Shown: piece by piece, positions 45,447 to 55,649 of the stretch
Numbering within the stretch: position 1 is the first letter of the stretch
Layout: each line of letters opens with the position of its first letter
From: Bacteroidota bacterium
GTDB lineage: Bacteria > Bacteroidota > Bacteroidia > Chitinophagales > LD1
NCBI GenBank assembly: GCA_947479455.1
Contig: CANJZE010000011.1
Coordinates: 53,021-117,020, forward strand
Direction: 5' to 3'
DNA length: 64,000 nucleotides
Made by a program: the position numbers and the translations under genes
Notes under the pieces: generated by a model
What the model was told of the DNA's origin: nothing
Databases searched by the model: none
What the model saw: the letters and a program-made list of their open reading frames with translations, nothing else

Positions 45447-46664
45447 ATGACTGTTTCTGTCTCGGGCAAACTTCGTGTTTTGATATTGTTGAATAGAATT
45501 CCTTTCCCCTTGAATGATGGAGGAGCCATTGGAACATTCAATTTTATAAAGGGATATGCTGAAAGTGGGGCGGATGTAACTGTACTTGCCATGAACACTT
45601 CTAAACATTTTGTTGAGCGGAATCTTCTTCAGGATTCTATTTTGAAATATGCAACGCTGCAGGAGGTATATGTAGATAATAGAATCAAGCCCTTTCATGC
45701 GCTTCTCAATCTTTTTAAATCAGAGTCGTATGTAATTGAAAGATTTAAATCGAAAGTTTATGAGAGGAGTTTGCAAGAACTTCTCGAACAGCATAATTTT
45801 GATGTAGTGCATGTTGATGGATTACCACCCGCCCTTTATATTTCTACGGTTCGAAAACTTTCAAATGCTTTTGTTTCTATGCGGGCACATAACGTAGAGC
45901 ATGTGGTGTGGCAGCGTGTTGCAGCCAACGCGAAAAACTTGTTTAAAAAATGGTATGTAAACCTTCAAGCCAAACGACTCAGCAGATTTGAGTATACAGC
46001 ACTTGTGAATGCCGATGTAACTATGGCCATTAGTCCAGATGACGAACAAATGCTCAAGAATTTTTGTGTCCAGGCAAAAGTAATTACAGTGCCGGCAAGT
46101 ATGGATATAGCTGATGAACGACCGATAGGAAACAGTGAAGTGAATCCTTTATTCTTCATTGGTTCGTTCGATTGGATGCCCAATGAACAAGGAGTAGATT
46201 GGTTTATTGCAGAGGTATGGCATAAACTTTCATCCAACTTTCCTGAATTGAAATTTGTAATTGCAGGAAAGAAGATGAACAGTACAATGAAGCAGCTAAA
46301 AACCGAGAAACTTTTACCAATAGGCGAAGTGCGTGATGCAAAGGAATTTATTCTTGATGGCGGACTGATGATTGTTCCAATAATTTCGGGTAGTGGAATC
46401 AGAATTAAAATATTGGAGGGTATGGCTTTGGGGAAATGTATTGTTGCCACTACCATTGCAGCTGAAGGTTTGGGATTGACTGACGGAGAAAATATTTTGA
46501 TTGCAGATAATGCAGATGAATTTATTGCCAAAATTGGTAAATGTTTAAGCGATGCCGGTTACCGCGATAGAATTGCAAGGAATGCACATTCATTCGCTCA
46601 CGAAAATTTTCAAAACAAAAAAGTGTTTGACAAGCTGACTGCTTTCTATCGTCAACAAATATGA
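45447..46664 (+). CDS. Glycosyltransferase family 4 protein
   Basis: The 405-residue GT-B enzyme has an N-terminal domain starting LRVLILLNRIPFPLNDGGAIGTFNFIKGYAES-like sequence. Its C-terminal donor-binding domain has FIGSFDWMPNEQGVDWFI, FVIAGKK, and IVPIISGSGIRIKILEGMALGKCIVATTIAAEGL, with the Glu of the EX7E-type motif. It probably adds a sugar in cell-surface polysaccharide synthesis. The next glycosyltransferase overlaps it by 4 bases. Confidence 0.88.
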   Translation: MTVSVSGKLRVLILLNRIPFPLNDGGAIGTFNFIKGYAESGADVTVLAMNTSKHFVERNLLQDSILKYATLQEVYVDNRIKPFHALLNLFKSESYVIERFKSKVYERSLQELLEQHNFDVVHVDGLPPALYISTVRKLSNAFVSMRAHNVEHVVWQRVAANAKNLFKKWYVNLQAKRLSRFEYTALVNADVTMAISPDDEQMLKNFCVQAKVITVPASMDIADERPIGNSEVNPLFFIGSFDWMPNEQGVDWFIAEVWHKLSSNFPELKFVIAGKKMNSTMKQLKTEKLLPIGEVRDAKEFILDGGLMIVPIISGSGIRIKILEGMALGKCIVATTIAAEGLGLTDGENILIADNADEFIAKIGKCLSDAGYRDRIARNAHSFAHENFQNKKVFDKLTAFYRQQI

Positions 46665-47836
46665 TTTCAGCAATCCTTTTTTGGTTTTGTGTATTCGCGA
46701 TGTTTCATTCATACGTGCTGTTTCCGCTATTGCTCAATGTTTTTTCAAGAGGAAAAAAATTAAACTCAATAATTTTTTCTTCTACTGATGCTGATTTACC
46801 CAATGTGTATTTGCTTATGGCCGTCTATAATGAAGAAAAAGTGATTAGACAAAAATTAGAGAGTGTTTTTTCTACCTCTTATCCTTTGAATAAAATTCAT
46901 GTTTACGTTGGCTCCGATAATTCTATAGATGAAACAAATAACATTGTTCAAGAGTTTTCAACTGTAAATTTCTTTAACTACCGAGGTAGAAATGGCAAAC
47001 CAACTATTTTGAACCAACTAATGCTCGAGTTAGAAGACCGAATGAACCCATTAACTGATGTGCTGATGTTTACCGATGCTAATGTTTTTTTTGAAACCAA
47101 TACCATTTATGAAATGGTAAAACATTTTAAGAACAAAAGCATTGCCTTGGTTGGTGCAAACATCCTAAATAAAGGTGTTAGAGCAGATGGTATCTCCTAT
47201 CAGGAAACCAGTTACATACAACGCGAAAACGGCATTAAATATCTCGAAGGTTTAAACTGGGGGACAATGATGGGTGCATTTGGTGGGGGCTATGCATTGC
47301 AAGCTAATTGCTGGCGACCTATTCCACCAACATTTATTGTGGACGATTTTTATTTAAGCATGAATGTACTTGCCAAAAAACAAAGTGCCATTCTCGAGTT
47401 AAATTCAGTTTGCTACGAAGATGTTTCGAACGAAATGGAGAATGAGTTCAATCGTAAAACACGAATGCAGGCCGGTAATTTTCAAAACCTGTCTGTGTAT
47501 TGGAAACAACTTTTTCGTTTCGATATGGTTTCGTTTTGTTTTCTTTCGCATAAAGTCATTCGGTGGTGCGGACCTCTATTTTTGCTACTTGCTTTTATCT
47601 CTAATTTATTTCTACTCCAAGTGAACACATTTTATCAGTTAACATTTTTATTGCAATGTTTTTTACTGCTTTCTCCTATAGTTGATTCTGCTTTTAAAAA
47701 AATAAATCTGCATTTATCGCTTCTGCGTTTTGCTTCCTACTTTATTATCATGAATCTTGCACTCGCAAAAGGATTTTTAGTTTTTGTAAAAGGAATTGAA
47801 AGCAATGCATGGAATAGAACTGAAAGAAATGTTTGA
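46661..47836 (+). CDS. Membrane glycosyltransferase family 2 protein
   Basis: The 391-residue protein has an N-terminal helix (AILFWFCVFAMFHSYVLFPLLL) and a GT2 domain with YLLMAVYNEEKVIRQKLESV, GSDNSIDETN, MFTDANVFF and a QAGNF segment. Three or four C-terminal helices follow. The layout is that of processive or polysaccharide-type GT2 enzymes. With the overlapping GT4 gene it forms a two-gene unit for a surface glycan. Confidence 0.86.
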   Translation: MISAILFWFCVFAMFHSYVLFPLLLNVFSRGKKLNSIIFSSTDADLPNVYLLMAVYNEEKVIRQKLESVFSTSYPLNKIHVYVGSDNSIDETNNIVQEFSTVNFFNYRGRNGKPTILNQLMLELEDRMNPLTDVLMFTDANVFFETNTIYEMVKHFKNKSIALVGANILNKGVRADGISYQETSYIQRENGIKYLEGLNWGTMMGAFGGGYALQANCWRPIPPTFIVDDFYLSMNVLAKKQSAILELNSVCYEDVSNEMENEFNRKTRMQAGNFQNLSVYWKQLFRFDMVSFCFLSHKVIRWCGPLFLLLAFISNLFLLQVNTFYQLTFLLQCFLLLSPIVDSAFKKINLHLSLLRFASYFIIMNLALAKGFLVFVKGIESNAWNRTERNV

Positions 47837-47858
47837 AACACAAAAAATAAATTTTAAA

Positions 47859-47886
47859 CCCGCAGTTTACAACCCGAAACTTATAG
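47859..47886. repeat. Weak period-7 repeat before ribBA
   Basis: CCCGCAG, TTTACAA, CCCGAAA and CTTATAG lie in the ribBA leader. Alternate units agree better than adjacent ones, so the call is tentative. Confidence 0.4.
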
Positions 47887-47893
47887 CACAACA

Positions 47894-49105
47894 ATGAAAC
47901 TTAACACCATACCCGAAGCAATAAAAGAGATTAAGAACGGCAAACTTGTAATCGTAGTGGATGATGAAGACCGCGAGAATGAGGGCGACTTTATCACTGC
48001 AGCTCATCATGTAACTCCACAAACCATCAACTTCATGGCTACCGTTGGTCGAGGATTAATCTGTATGCCAATGAGTGAAGACCTTTGCGATAAGCTTGAC
48101 TTACATCCCATGGTGCAAAAAAATTCTTCCAATCACGAAACAGCTTTCACTGTTTCAGTTGATTTGTTGGGTCACGGATGCACGACAGGTATCTCAGCAA
48201 CAGACCGTGCAAAAACAGTTCAACAGTTAGTTCACAAAAATGCAAAGGCAGAAGACTTTGCGCGACCAGGACATATTTTTCCGCTGCGGGCAAAAACCGG
48301 AGGTGTTTTGCGCAGAGCAGGACATACTGAAGCTACCATTGATTTAGCACGAATGGCAGGTTTTGAAGAAGCGGGAGTTTTGGTTGAAGTAATGAATGAA
48401 GATGGTTCTATGGCGCGACTGCCCGAATTGTTCGCCATTGCTAAAAAGCATAAACTCAAAATTATTTCCATTAAAGATTTGATTGAATACCGTATGAAAC
48501 ACGATAGCTTAATCAAACGAGAAGTGGAAGTGGATATGCCTTCAAAGTACGGAAAGTTTAAAGTTCGAGCCTACTCGCAAGTAGGAGCTAACGAACCACA
48601 TCTTGCAATTATAAAAGGCACTTGGAAAAAGAATGAGCCGGTATTAGTGCGAGTTCACTCTTCTTGCTTAACCGGTGATATCATGGGTTCTTTGCGTTGC
48701 GATTGTGGCGACCAGCTCGCTGCTGCTCTCAAAACTATTGAGAAACAGGGTAAGGGTGTTGTGTTGTACATGCAGCAGGAGGGTAGGGGTATTGGTTTAT
48801 TAAATAAATTGAGAGCATACCAGTTACAAGAACAAGGTTACGATACGTATGAAGCTAACCTGCACCTTGGCTTACCTATGGATGCACGCGATTACGGTGT
48901 AGGTGCGCAAATTTTGCGCGACTTGGGTATCACAAAAATGAAGCTAATGACCAACAATCCGAAAAAGCGAGTGGGCTTAATAGGTTATGGTTTAGAAATT
49001 GTAGAAAATGTTTCTGTGGAAACAGAACCTAACAAATACAACAAGAAATATCTTGAAACCAAAAAGAAAAAGGGCGGTCACGATATTTTAAAAAAGAAAA
49101 AATAA
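47894..49105 (+). CDS. ribBA: Bifunctional 3,4-dihydroxy-2-butanone-4-phosphate synthase / GTP cyclohydrolase II
   Basis: RibBA supplies both precursors of riboflavin. The N-terminal DHBP synthase half has [26 protein letters not shown] and [16 protein letters not shown]. The C-terminal cyclohydrolase II half has [20 protein letters not shown] with the zinc cysteines, and [16 protein letters not shown]. The length of 403 and the Lys-rich tail are usual. No FMN-riboswitch-like leader was noticed in the short upstream region. The companion ribD lies at 32.2 kb. Confidence 0.95.
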   Translation: MKLNTIPEAIKEIKNGKLVIVVDDEDRENEGDFITAAHHVTPQTINFMATVGRGLICMPMSEDLCDKLDLHPMVQKNSSNHETAFTVSVDLLGHGCTTGISATDRAKTVQQLVHKNAKAEDFARPGHIFPLRAKTGGVLRRAGHTEATIDLARMAGFEEAGVLVEVMNEDGSMARLPELFAIAKKHKLKIISIKDLIEYRMKHDSLIKREVEVDMPSKYGKFKVRAYSQVGANEPHLAIIKGTWKKNEPVLVRVHSSCLTGDIMGSLRCDCGDQLAAALKTIEKQGKGVVLYMQQEGRGIGLLNKLRAYQLQEQGYDTYEANLHLGLPMDARDYGVGAQILRDLGITKMKLMTNNPKKRVGLIGYGLEIVENVSVETEPNKYNKKYLETKKKKGGHDILKKKK

Positions 49106-49132
49106 AAGGAGGTAAGATTGTTTTGAAGGTTG

Positions 49133-49885
49133 CTACCATCGCTTTCCGAAATGCACAGATAGATAAAGAGCAATTTGATAGAAGCGGTTATTGTTGTTGA
49201 TCATTATTGGTAAACGCTTATAATACATATCCAACAAAACTCCTGCTTCAAGCGATTTTACTGCGGCATCTTTCGTTCCCCAATCAAAATTTAAACTGGC
49301 TCTAATGTTTACACCGGGCACAGGTTCCATTTGACCCAGCCCATAACGAATTGGTGATGCACCTGCAATTGAATCGCGATTAAGAAACAAATTTTCGGTG
49401 GAAGAAGAATAACGTTCATGCGTAATTATTGGTCCCGCGTCAGTGCTGTGTTTTATATCCAGGTAATAAGGTTTAAGCAAACCAAGTGAAAACCCTCCGA
49501 AGAAAACAAAACTCAAACGCACACCATTCCTGTTTGCTTTGTCAGCTATGTTTTGCATTACACCTGCCGAAACGCGTATTACATGAAACTTATTTTGAAA
49601 ACCGAAAATATAATTACGGCTGGTTGAAGACTCTGCTTTAATTTGTTTTTGACGATAGTCAATGTAATACGAATAGTCTAGTTGAAGTAAACGGGTACGG
49701 TAAATATCTTTTATCCAACCAAATTGACCATAGATGGTTATGCCATTGGTTTGCAAACGAAGCCCGCCCGATGCTTCGTGTTTGTATTGATAATCCTGAG
49801 GATCTATTTGATGTAGTTTGTTTTGTGCAATGGCACCTGTTACCAGCAACCATAACAAAAACGAGAATGAAAATTTGCGAAGCAT
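49133..49885 (-). CDS. Probable outer-membrane beta-barrel protein
   Basis: The 250-residue protein has a signal peptide (MLRKFSFSFLLWLLVTGAIAQ). Alternating hydrophobic and polar strands with many aromatic residues follow (LLQLDYSYYIDYRQKQ, RLSFVFFGGFSLGLLKPYYL, FYQIALYLSVHFGKRW), ending in an aromatic residue as barrels often do. It has no named domain that I recognise. It is convergent with ribBA and divergent from the OsmC gene. Confidence 0.72.
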   Translation of the reverse strand: MLRKFSFSFLLWLLVTGAIAQNKLHQIDPQDYQYKHEASGGLRLQTNGITIYGQFGWIKDIYRTRLLQLDYSYYIDYRQKQIKAESSTSRNYIFGFQNKFHVIRVSAGVMQNIADKANRNGVRLSFVFFGGFSLGLLKPYYLDIKHSTDAGPIITHERYSSSTENLFLNRDSIAGASPIRYGLGQMEPVPGVNIRASLNFDWGTKDAAVKSLEAGVLLDMYYKRLPIMINNNNRFYQIALYLSVHFGKRW

Positions 49886-49953
49886 CGTGAACCAATATTA
49901 CAAAGTATATTTGAGAATCTCTTACAATTGTAAGGTAACCTAAATCAAATAGC

Positions 49954-50361
49954 ATGACTGCAAAAATTATTTACGAAGGAAACTTGCGCACTCGTATGAC
50001 GCACCTCTACTCAGGAACTGAGGTGCTAACCGATGCACCTCTCGATAATCAGGGATTAGCACAAGCATTTTCACCTACCGATTTAGTAGCAACTGCCTTG
50101 GGTAGTTGTATGATTTCGATTATGGGAATTAAGGCGCGCGATATGCGAATCGATTTAAAAGGAACCGAAGCAGAAGTTGCCAAAGTTATGGCTAGTGACC
50201 CACGCAGAATTTCTGAAATACATGTCACAGTTAATTTTCCTCCCAATAATTTTTCAGAGAAAGAGAAAACTATTCTGGAAAATGCAGCGCGTACTTGCCC
50301 GGTTGCAAAATCAATTCACACTGATATAAAGCAGGAGGTGAAATTCGTATGGGGAAAATAA
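49954..50361 (+). CDS. OsmC family peroxiredoxin-like protein
   Basis: The 135-residue protein matches OsmC/Ohr: SPTDLVATALGSCM with Cys52 and ARTCPVAKSI with Cys115, the two reactive cysteines of the family. The conserved Gly-Ala-rich helix lies between them. Members reduce organic hydroperoxides or persulfides. It stands alone, divergent from the beta-barrel gene, and is followed by a terminator shared with the facing susCD operon. Confidence 0.9.
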   Translation: MTAKIIYEGNLRTRMTHLYSGTEVLTDAPLDNQGLAQAFSPTDLVATALGSCMISIMGIKARDMRIDLKGTEAEVAKVMASDPRRISEIHVTVNFPPNNFSEKEKTILENAARTCPVAKSIHTDIKQEVKFVWGK

Positions 50362-50370
50362 AATTGAAGA

Positions 50371-50408
50371 CAAAAAAAATACCACTGCCATTTCTGACAG
50401 CGGTATCT
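50371..50408 (-). terminator. Rho-independent terminator of the susCD operon
   Basis: On the minus strand ATACCGCTG (50406-50398), a 10-base loop and CAGTGGTAT (50387-50379) form a stem with one G-U pair, followed by TTTTTTTG. It may also serve osmC in the other direction, with a weaker T tract. Confidence 0.82.
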
Positions 50409-50429
50409 TAAAAATCTTACATTAAGTCT

Positions 50430-51938
50430 TTAATACATATCCCACCATAATTTTGTATCCTGAGCATCGGCTCCTTGTGCACCTACTGCTGCACCATAAC
50501 TGATACCGTTTAAGGTTTGTTCTTCAAGAGGGTACTTCATTCTCATTGGAATTCCAGATCCGTCCAAAATTCCATCAGCCGGTAATTGAAGAATTCCAAA
50601 ATCAAGTCTTCTCCATTCTGTCCATCCTTCAATTCCTTGCATGTAAAGAGCGAGCCATTTTTGCTTTCCAATCTTTTCCTTCCATGTACCGGCTGCAGTT
50701 GAATAATCTACACTTGGTTGCGCAAGATAGGTGGCAACATCACCGCTGCTCACCCCCCAAAATTCCATGGATGCAGTAATTCCTGCGGCATAATCTGCGC
50801 TAGCGCTACCCACACCAAAACCTCTTTCAGCAGCTTCAGCTAAAATGAATTTTACTTCTGCGTAGGTCATAAACACACCCGGAGCATCAGCGGCTAAAAT
50901 TGCAGCCCCGCGTTGCGAAATGTCTCCATCGTCAGTGCCGGCACCATTCGCCTCGCTTAATCCATAAACTTCGCCTACAAAGGAAGCTGAATTGGCCGCA
51001 GGATCGTAATAGATTGGCATTCTCGGATCGTTTAAACCAGTCATAACGTCAATCATAGTATTACTTGCGCAAAAATCATTTCTGCCTTCATCTGCATAAT
51101 CGTAATAATGTAAGTTAGTACTTGGTGCGCTAGCGAGATAACTAAAAATAGCGTTCTCACTGTTGTCAGCGAAGGCACCGGGTGCAGCTTCTTGTATGGC
51201 AGCAGCAGCAACGGCAGGTTTTCTATCAGCGATACGAATAGCTACTCGTAGTTTTAAAGAGTTGCCAAATTTTTCCCATAACGACATATCACCTCCATAA
51301 ATCATATCTCCTACCGGTCCATCTTCAGAAACCTGCATGGTTGATAATGCGTTGTTTAATTCTGCCAATAAACCGGTATAAATATCTTCTTGACGGTCGT
51401 ATTTAGGTTGTGTGTTTTTTATTCCTAAGAGTGCCTCGCTATACGGCACATCTCCCCAGGTATCCGTTATCATTTGTAGTTGCCATACTTTTAAAATAGT
51501 AGCAACTGCAATTTGATTTTCGGGAAAACCATAAACAGAATATTTGGAAGGATTTTCTTTACAAAGGTTAATAATAGTTTGAAGTTCTTCTAAACCTCCC
51601 ACTGCTGTAAGGGCAACGTTGTTTCCACCTGCATAAAACAATCTCCAATATGAGTTGGTAATGCCGGTTCTAAACTGATAACGACTTTCTGAAGTATATT
51701 GATTGGATGACCAATATTGAGCAAGTTGATTTCCTACTGAACCATCCCACCAGTGGTCCCAATTGTTGTCCATTAATCCTTTTTGTGCACCTGTTAAATA
51801 ATAACTGGTAGGCACATCTTTCGGGTTGTTAGGGTCGTTGTTTATTTCTTCAAATCCCTTTTTGCAGGAAGAAAAAGAAAGGGCAATTACCAAAGCTGCG
51901 GCAACTGCGAACGTTTTATTACGTATTATGTTTTTCAT
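50430..51938 (-). CDS. SusD/RagB-family outer-membrane lipoprotein
   Basis: The 502-residue protein has a lipoprotein signal with SFSSCKKGFEEINNDPN (Cys25), the usual start of SusD-like proteins. It has the family regions QITDTWGDVPYSEAL, AIRIADRKPAVA, and the late KQKWLALYMQGIEGWTEWRRL. It binds a nutrient at the cell surface over the SusC channel. The Asp-, Asn- and aromatic-rich content fits the SusD-like 2 group. No glycoside hydrolase lies nearby, so the ligand is not implied. It lies 21 bases after susC. Confidence 0.93.
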   Translation of the reverse strand: MKNIIRNKTFAVAAALVIALSFSSCKKGFEEINNDPNNPKDVPTSYYLTGAQKGLMDNNWDHWWDGSVGNQLAQYWSSNQYTSESRYQFRTGITNSYWRLFYAGGNNVALTAVGGLEELQTIINLCKENPSKYSVYGFPENQIAVATILKVWQLQMITDTWGDVPYSEALLGIKNTQPKYDRQEDIYTGLLAELNNALSTMQVSEDGPVGDMIYGGDMSLWEKFGNSLKLRVAIRIADRKPAVAAAAIQEAAPGAFADNSENAIFSYLASAPSTNLHYYDYADEGRNDFCASNTMIDVMTGLNDPRMPIYYDPAANSASFVGEVYGLSEANGAGTDDGDISQRGAAILAADAPGVFMTYAEVKFILAEAAERGFGVGSASADYAAGITASMEFWGVSSGDVATYLAQPSVDYSTAAGTWKEKIGKQKWLALYMQGIEGWTEWRRLDFGILQLPADGILDGSGIPMRMKYPLEEQTLNGISYGAAVGAQGADAQDTKLWWDMY

Positions 51939-51959
51939 TTTGTTTCTTTTTATTGATGA

Positions 51960-54900
51960 TTAGAAGCGTATGGAGAAGTTGAAACCAATTGAGCGTTCCG
52001 AAGGAAGTTGACCTCCTTCTAAACCTTGAACATTGCTCGTGCTAACTGCAGATTCTGGATCTATGTTTGGAACATTCTTTTTGAGGATAGCAAGATTTCT
52101 GCCCGTTACCCCAAAAGTAATACCGCGAATAGGCGACTTAGCTAAATATTTAGCAGGTAAATCGTATAACAATCTGAACTCTCTGAATTTTACAAACGAA
52201 GCATCATAAACATCGGCAGCAGCTATTACATATCCTTGATTATTGAAGTAATGGTCAACTGCAGCTATACTAACTGTGTTTTTCAGTCCTGTACTTACCC
52301 AATTGCCATCTGGATCCTGAGTAGCAGCAACTCCATCTACAATCAAACCATTTTCACGAATGTCTCCCTCCGCGGTCTCTTTTAAAGTCCCTGAATATTT
52401 ACCCCAGGTGTTAGAAAGTGAGAATAAGTGACCTCCTTTTTGGAAGTCAAAAAGAAAATAGGCACTAAGACCTTTCCATGATAATGTGGTAGAAACACCA
52501 CCGGTAAAATCTGCCAATACCGATCCTAATGGCTTTACTTCTGAGGTTGGAATATAAAAACCAAACTCATCTACCAACTTGTTTCCCTGTGCATCGCGCT
52601 GGAAATCTGTACCCATTATCATACCATAAGATTCTCCTTTTCTGGCTTCCAACGTAACCGCAAATGGAGCTTGTTCTAATTGAATACTGGTCACCTCATT
52701 TCCCGCTTCATCACTATAAAGTTCAGTAACTTTATTCCAATTTTTGGCAATGTTGAAACCAATTTCCCATTCGAAACCACCTTTAAGTTTTACAGGTTTA
52801 AATGTTGAAGCAAATTCAACTCCACTATTGGCAACTGTACCTGCGTTAACGAAACGTGAAGTGTACCCTGTAGAACCGCTCTGGTCAACATTAAAAATAT
52901 TATCCTTAGTCATAGAGCTATAATAGCTCAAGTCCCACCGAATACGATCTTTCCATAAGGCCATTTCTGTTCCAATTTCCCAGCTATAAATACTCTCAGG
53001 TTTCAGATTTGGATTTTTGAGTGAGCCGGGTTGCACAAAGTTTGCGTTAGATCCAAAATTCTGACCTGACGTTGGTCGTGTTTCTAACTGATAAGGGTCG
53101 GTGTCGTTACCAACTTTGGACCAATTACCTCTAATTTTTCCGTAGCTAAACCAATCTGACTTAACTAATTCAGAATAAACAAAACTTAAGGCAACTGATG
53201 GATAGAAGTAAGAATTGTTCGAACTTGGTAAAGTACTTGACCAATCGTTTCTTCCTGTAAAGTTGAAGAAAATCATTCCGGCATATCCAAAAGAGGCATC
53301 AAAGAAAACAGAATTTTGAACCTTTCTTCTTGAACTGTTATCTACCTTAATACCGCTAACTGCGTTTTCTAATGAATAATATTCCGGAACATTTAACCCA
53401 CCTTGTGTTTCTGCAGTATTCCAAACTCTTCTCGCATCGCGTCTGTTAACACCTATCAAACCAGAGATGTCAAATTTTTCTTTGAAAATTTTATGAACCA
53501 TAGCCATCAATTCATAGTTGTTCTCGTTGAAGGTAATGTTGTCTTCCGTATATTTAGAAGCCTTTACGCTCCCAATAGCAATGCGCTCTTGTCTTCTATC
53601 TGAGTAGTAATCGGCATTCACGGTACCTTTAATAGTTAACCAATCTGTTGGTTTTGCACCTAATACAACGTTACCAAATACGCGGTCACGCTGATCGGTT
53701 TCAAAGTTTTCGTAAACTACCCAAAACGGGTTATCCCAATAAAGTGGATCTGGATTTGATTCGCTACCTCTGTTCCAAGAACGTTGAGTGCCATCAGGGT
53801 TTTTATAATTTCTCAATTCTTCCATGGCCAGTTGACGTTGGAACCACTGTGTAAAATTACTCATGTGGTTTTCGTAACCTGTTTGTGCCCTTCCTTTACC
53901 CTCTGATTTTACATAGTTAACACCTATGCTACTGAAAATATATTTTCCAAAGTTGTAACCACCATTAAAACCAACCGTTGAGCGGTTGATATGCGAATTT
54001 TCGATGGTTCCCTTTTGATATAAGTTAGAAAAAGACAACCGGAAATTTCCGTTTTCGTTGGCTCCATCCATCGACACATTCGTGTTAGATAACACACCCG
54101 TTTTGAAGAAAGATTTTACGTTATTAGGATGTGCAGCCCAAGGCGTTGCTACACCGTAACGGGCTGAGTCGTATTCGTAGTAAGCGTAGTATTGCATTAC
54201 CGGCTGATTCTCTATCTTTGGTCCCCAACTTCCATCGTAGCTGAACTGTGGTCTTTTGTTGCCCGGGAACCTGGTACTGTTTCTAAAGGTATCTAAGGTT
54301 CCGCCACCATATTTATTTTGGTACTCGGGCAAAACTGAAACCTGATTAAACATTAGATTTTGTGAAACGGTTACTCCAATAGGCATTTTTCCTTTACCTA
54401 GTTGTTTAGTACCTCTTTTAGTGGTTACTAAAATTACTCCGTTTGCCCCTCTTGAACCATACAAAGCAGAAGCTGCGGCTCCCTTTAACACATTGATAGA
54501 TTCAACATCATCGGTGTTAATATCTTGTGCTCCGTTTCCATAATCGTATCCTAGGGCACCTCTGGCTTGGTCGATTGTGCCATAATTAGAATTATCAAGT
54601 GGAACGCCATCTACCACGAATAGAGGTTGATTATTTCCTGTTAACGATTTTGCTCCTCTAATAAGGATACGGGAGGAACCACCTAAATTACTAGAGCCCG
54701 TAATTTGCACTCCTGCAACTTTACCTTGCAGCTGATTCACCACATTGGCTTCTTTAGCTGTGCTAACGTTTGCTCCCGAAACCACCTGTGACGAATAGCC
54801 CAATGATTTTGATTCACGCTTAACACCCAAGGCGGTTACGACAACTTGATTCATTTCACGGGTATCATCATCAAGTGCTATGTTCAGAATACCGTTTTCA

Positions 54901-55154
54901 GGCACTGCAACTTCTTGTGCCTTTTTTCCAACGTAAGTAATAGTGAGTGTTTTTGCTGATGCAGGAACTCCTAGAACAAAATGTCCATTGACATCAGTAG
55001 CTGTTCCAATCTTGGTTCCTTTTACAAAAACGTTTGCCCCTATGACGGGTGATTTGTCACCAGCATCGGTAATTGTTCCTTCTACCTGCTTGTCTTGCGC
55101 ATATGCGAAGATCAAGGCCAGGGAGAAGATGACAGAGAGTAGTCTTTTCTTCAT
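51960..55154 (-). CDS. SusC/RagA-family TonB-linked outer-membrane protein
   Basis: The 1064-residue porin has a signal peptide, then a carboxypeptidase-regulatory-like domain (about 22-100: VEGTITDAGDKSPVIGANVFVKG). The plug domain has NVVNQLQGKVAGVQI, GGSSRILIRGAKSLTGNNQPLFVVDG and GSRGANGVILVTTK. A 22-strand barrel follows, ending in GFNFSIRF. It forms the TonB-dependent channel under the adjacent SusD lid and would be energised by the exb/ton system at 8.8-11.9 kb. No sigma/anti-sigma pair is next to it. Confidence 0.95.
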   Translation of the reverse strand: MKKRLLSVIFSLALIFAYAQDKQVEGTITDAGDKSPVIGANVFVKGTKIGTATDVNGHFVLGVPASAKTLTITYVGKKAQEVAVPENGILNIALDDDTREMNQVVVTALGVKRESKSLGYSSQVVSGANVSTAKEANVVNQLQGKVAGVQITGSSNLGGSSRILIRGAKSLTGNNQPLFVVDGVPLDNSNYGTIDQARGALGYDYGNGAQDINTDDVESINVLKGAAASALYGSRGANGVILVTTKRGTKQLGKGKMPIGVTVSQNLMFNQVSVLPEYQNKYGGGTLDTFRNSTRFPGNKRPQFSYDGSWGPKIENQPVMQYYAYYEYDSARYGVATPWAAHPNNVKSFFKTGVLSNTNVSMDGANENGNFRLSFSNLYQKGTIENSHINRSTVGFNGGYNFGKYIFSSIGVNYVKSEGKGRAQTGYENHMSNFTQWFQRQLAMEELRNYKNPDGTQRSWNRGSESNPDPLYWDNPFWVVYENFETDQRDRVFGNVVLGAKPTDWLTIKGTVNADYYSDRRQERIAIGSVKASKYTEDNITFNENNYELMAMVHKIFKEKFDISGLIGVNRRDARRVWNTAETQGGLNVPEYYSLENAVSGIKVDNSSRRKVQNSVFFDASFGYAGMIFFNFTGRNDWSSTLPSSNNSYFYPSVALSFVYSELVKSDWFSYGKIRGNWSKVGNDTDPYQLETRPTSGQNFGSNANFVQPGSLKNPNLKPESIYSWEIGTEMALWKDRIRWDLSYYSSMTKDNIFNVDQSGSTGYTSRFVNAGTVANSGVEFASTFKPVKLKGGFEWEIGFNIAKNWNKVTELYSDEAGNEVTSIQLEQAPFAVTLEARKGESYGMIMGTDFQRDAQGNKLVDEFGFYIPTSEVKPLGSVLADFTGGVSTTLSWKGLSAYFLFDFQKGGHLFSLSNTWGKYSGTLKETAEGDIRENGLIVDGVAATQDPDGNWVSTGLKNTVSIAAVDHYFNNQGYVIAAADVYDASFVKFREFRLLYDLPAKYLAKSPIRGITFGVTGRNLAILKKNVPNIDPESAVSTSNVQGLEGGQLPSERSIGFNFSIRF

Positions 55155-55212
55155 ACTTGTAGATTTAGGTTAATGAATTAAGTTATCGCGGTAGCAATAC
55201 TCACAATTTTAT

Positions 55213-55242
55213 TTAATTAACAGTAACCTTTCTGTTAATTAA
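55213..55242. promoter_or_regulatory. Perfect inverted repeat upstream of susC
   Basis: TTAATTAACAG (55213-55223) and CTGTTAATTAA (55232-55242) are perfect 11-base arms with an 8-base spacer, 59 bases before the susC start. Position and A/T-rich symmetry suit a regulator-binding site for susCD. It could also be a fortuitous palindrome. Confidence 0.5.
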
Positions 55243-55397
55243 TTGTGGATATAAAATCACCTAAAAGTTGCTGGTTATAAGTTTTCTTTTTATCGAAGCA
55301 CAAAGGGCAACTTGTAACAAATGCAGGACTTTCTGAAACATTGAGTTTTGATTTGGTGTATGATTACATAAATCATTTATCAACAAAAACCATACGT

Positions 55398-55583
55398 ATG
55401 AAAAACGATTCTTTGTCAACCGATTTGCTTTTCTATGATATTACTATACGCGCCTTAGCCATTGTGGCCACTGTTCTTTTTTCTTTGCTGTTTTTTCAAG
55501 GTGCCGAGGCATCTAAACAAACGGAGTGGAAGAAAGAGACAAAAGCCAAAACAAGCGTTGAACTAGTTGCGTATAAAAAATAA
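55398..55583 (+). CDS. Small single-helix protein, function unknown
   Basis: From the ATG at 55398 the product has 61 residues: a polar start (MKNDSLSTDLLFYD), one hydrophobic helix (AIVATVLFSLLFFQGA) and a Lys-rich end. An open extension to 55341 exists but seems less likely. No family is recognised. A strong terminator follows, which supports a real short transcript. Confidence 0.5.
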   Translation: MKNDSLSTDLLFYDITIRALAIVATVLFSLLFFQGAEASKQTEWKKETKAKTSVELVAYKK

Positions 55584-55605
55584 ATATTGAATTCGAAAGG
55601 GTCAA

Positions 55606-55649
55606 TAGGGGTGGGGCAGGGAGAGCCTGTTCACCCCATTTTTTATTTA
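55606..55649 (+). terminator. Rho-independent terminator
   Basis: GGGGTG (55608-55613) and CACCCC (55632-55637) with an inner CAGG/CCTG pair are followed by ATTTTTTATTT. It lies 25 bases after the small gene. Confidence 0.82.

Noticed and set aside
45965..46531. Minus-strand open frame of 188 codons within the GT4 gene
   Set aside because: The plus-strand glycosyltransferase is clearly real with conserved donor-site motifs; the opposite frame looks like a by-product of its codon use.
47837..47893. FMN riboswitch upstream of ribBA
   Set aside because: The 57-base spacer is too short for an RFN element and none of its conserved helices are visible.
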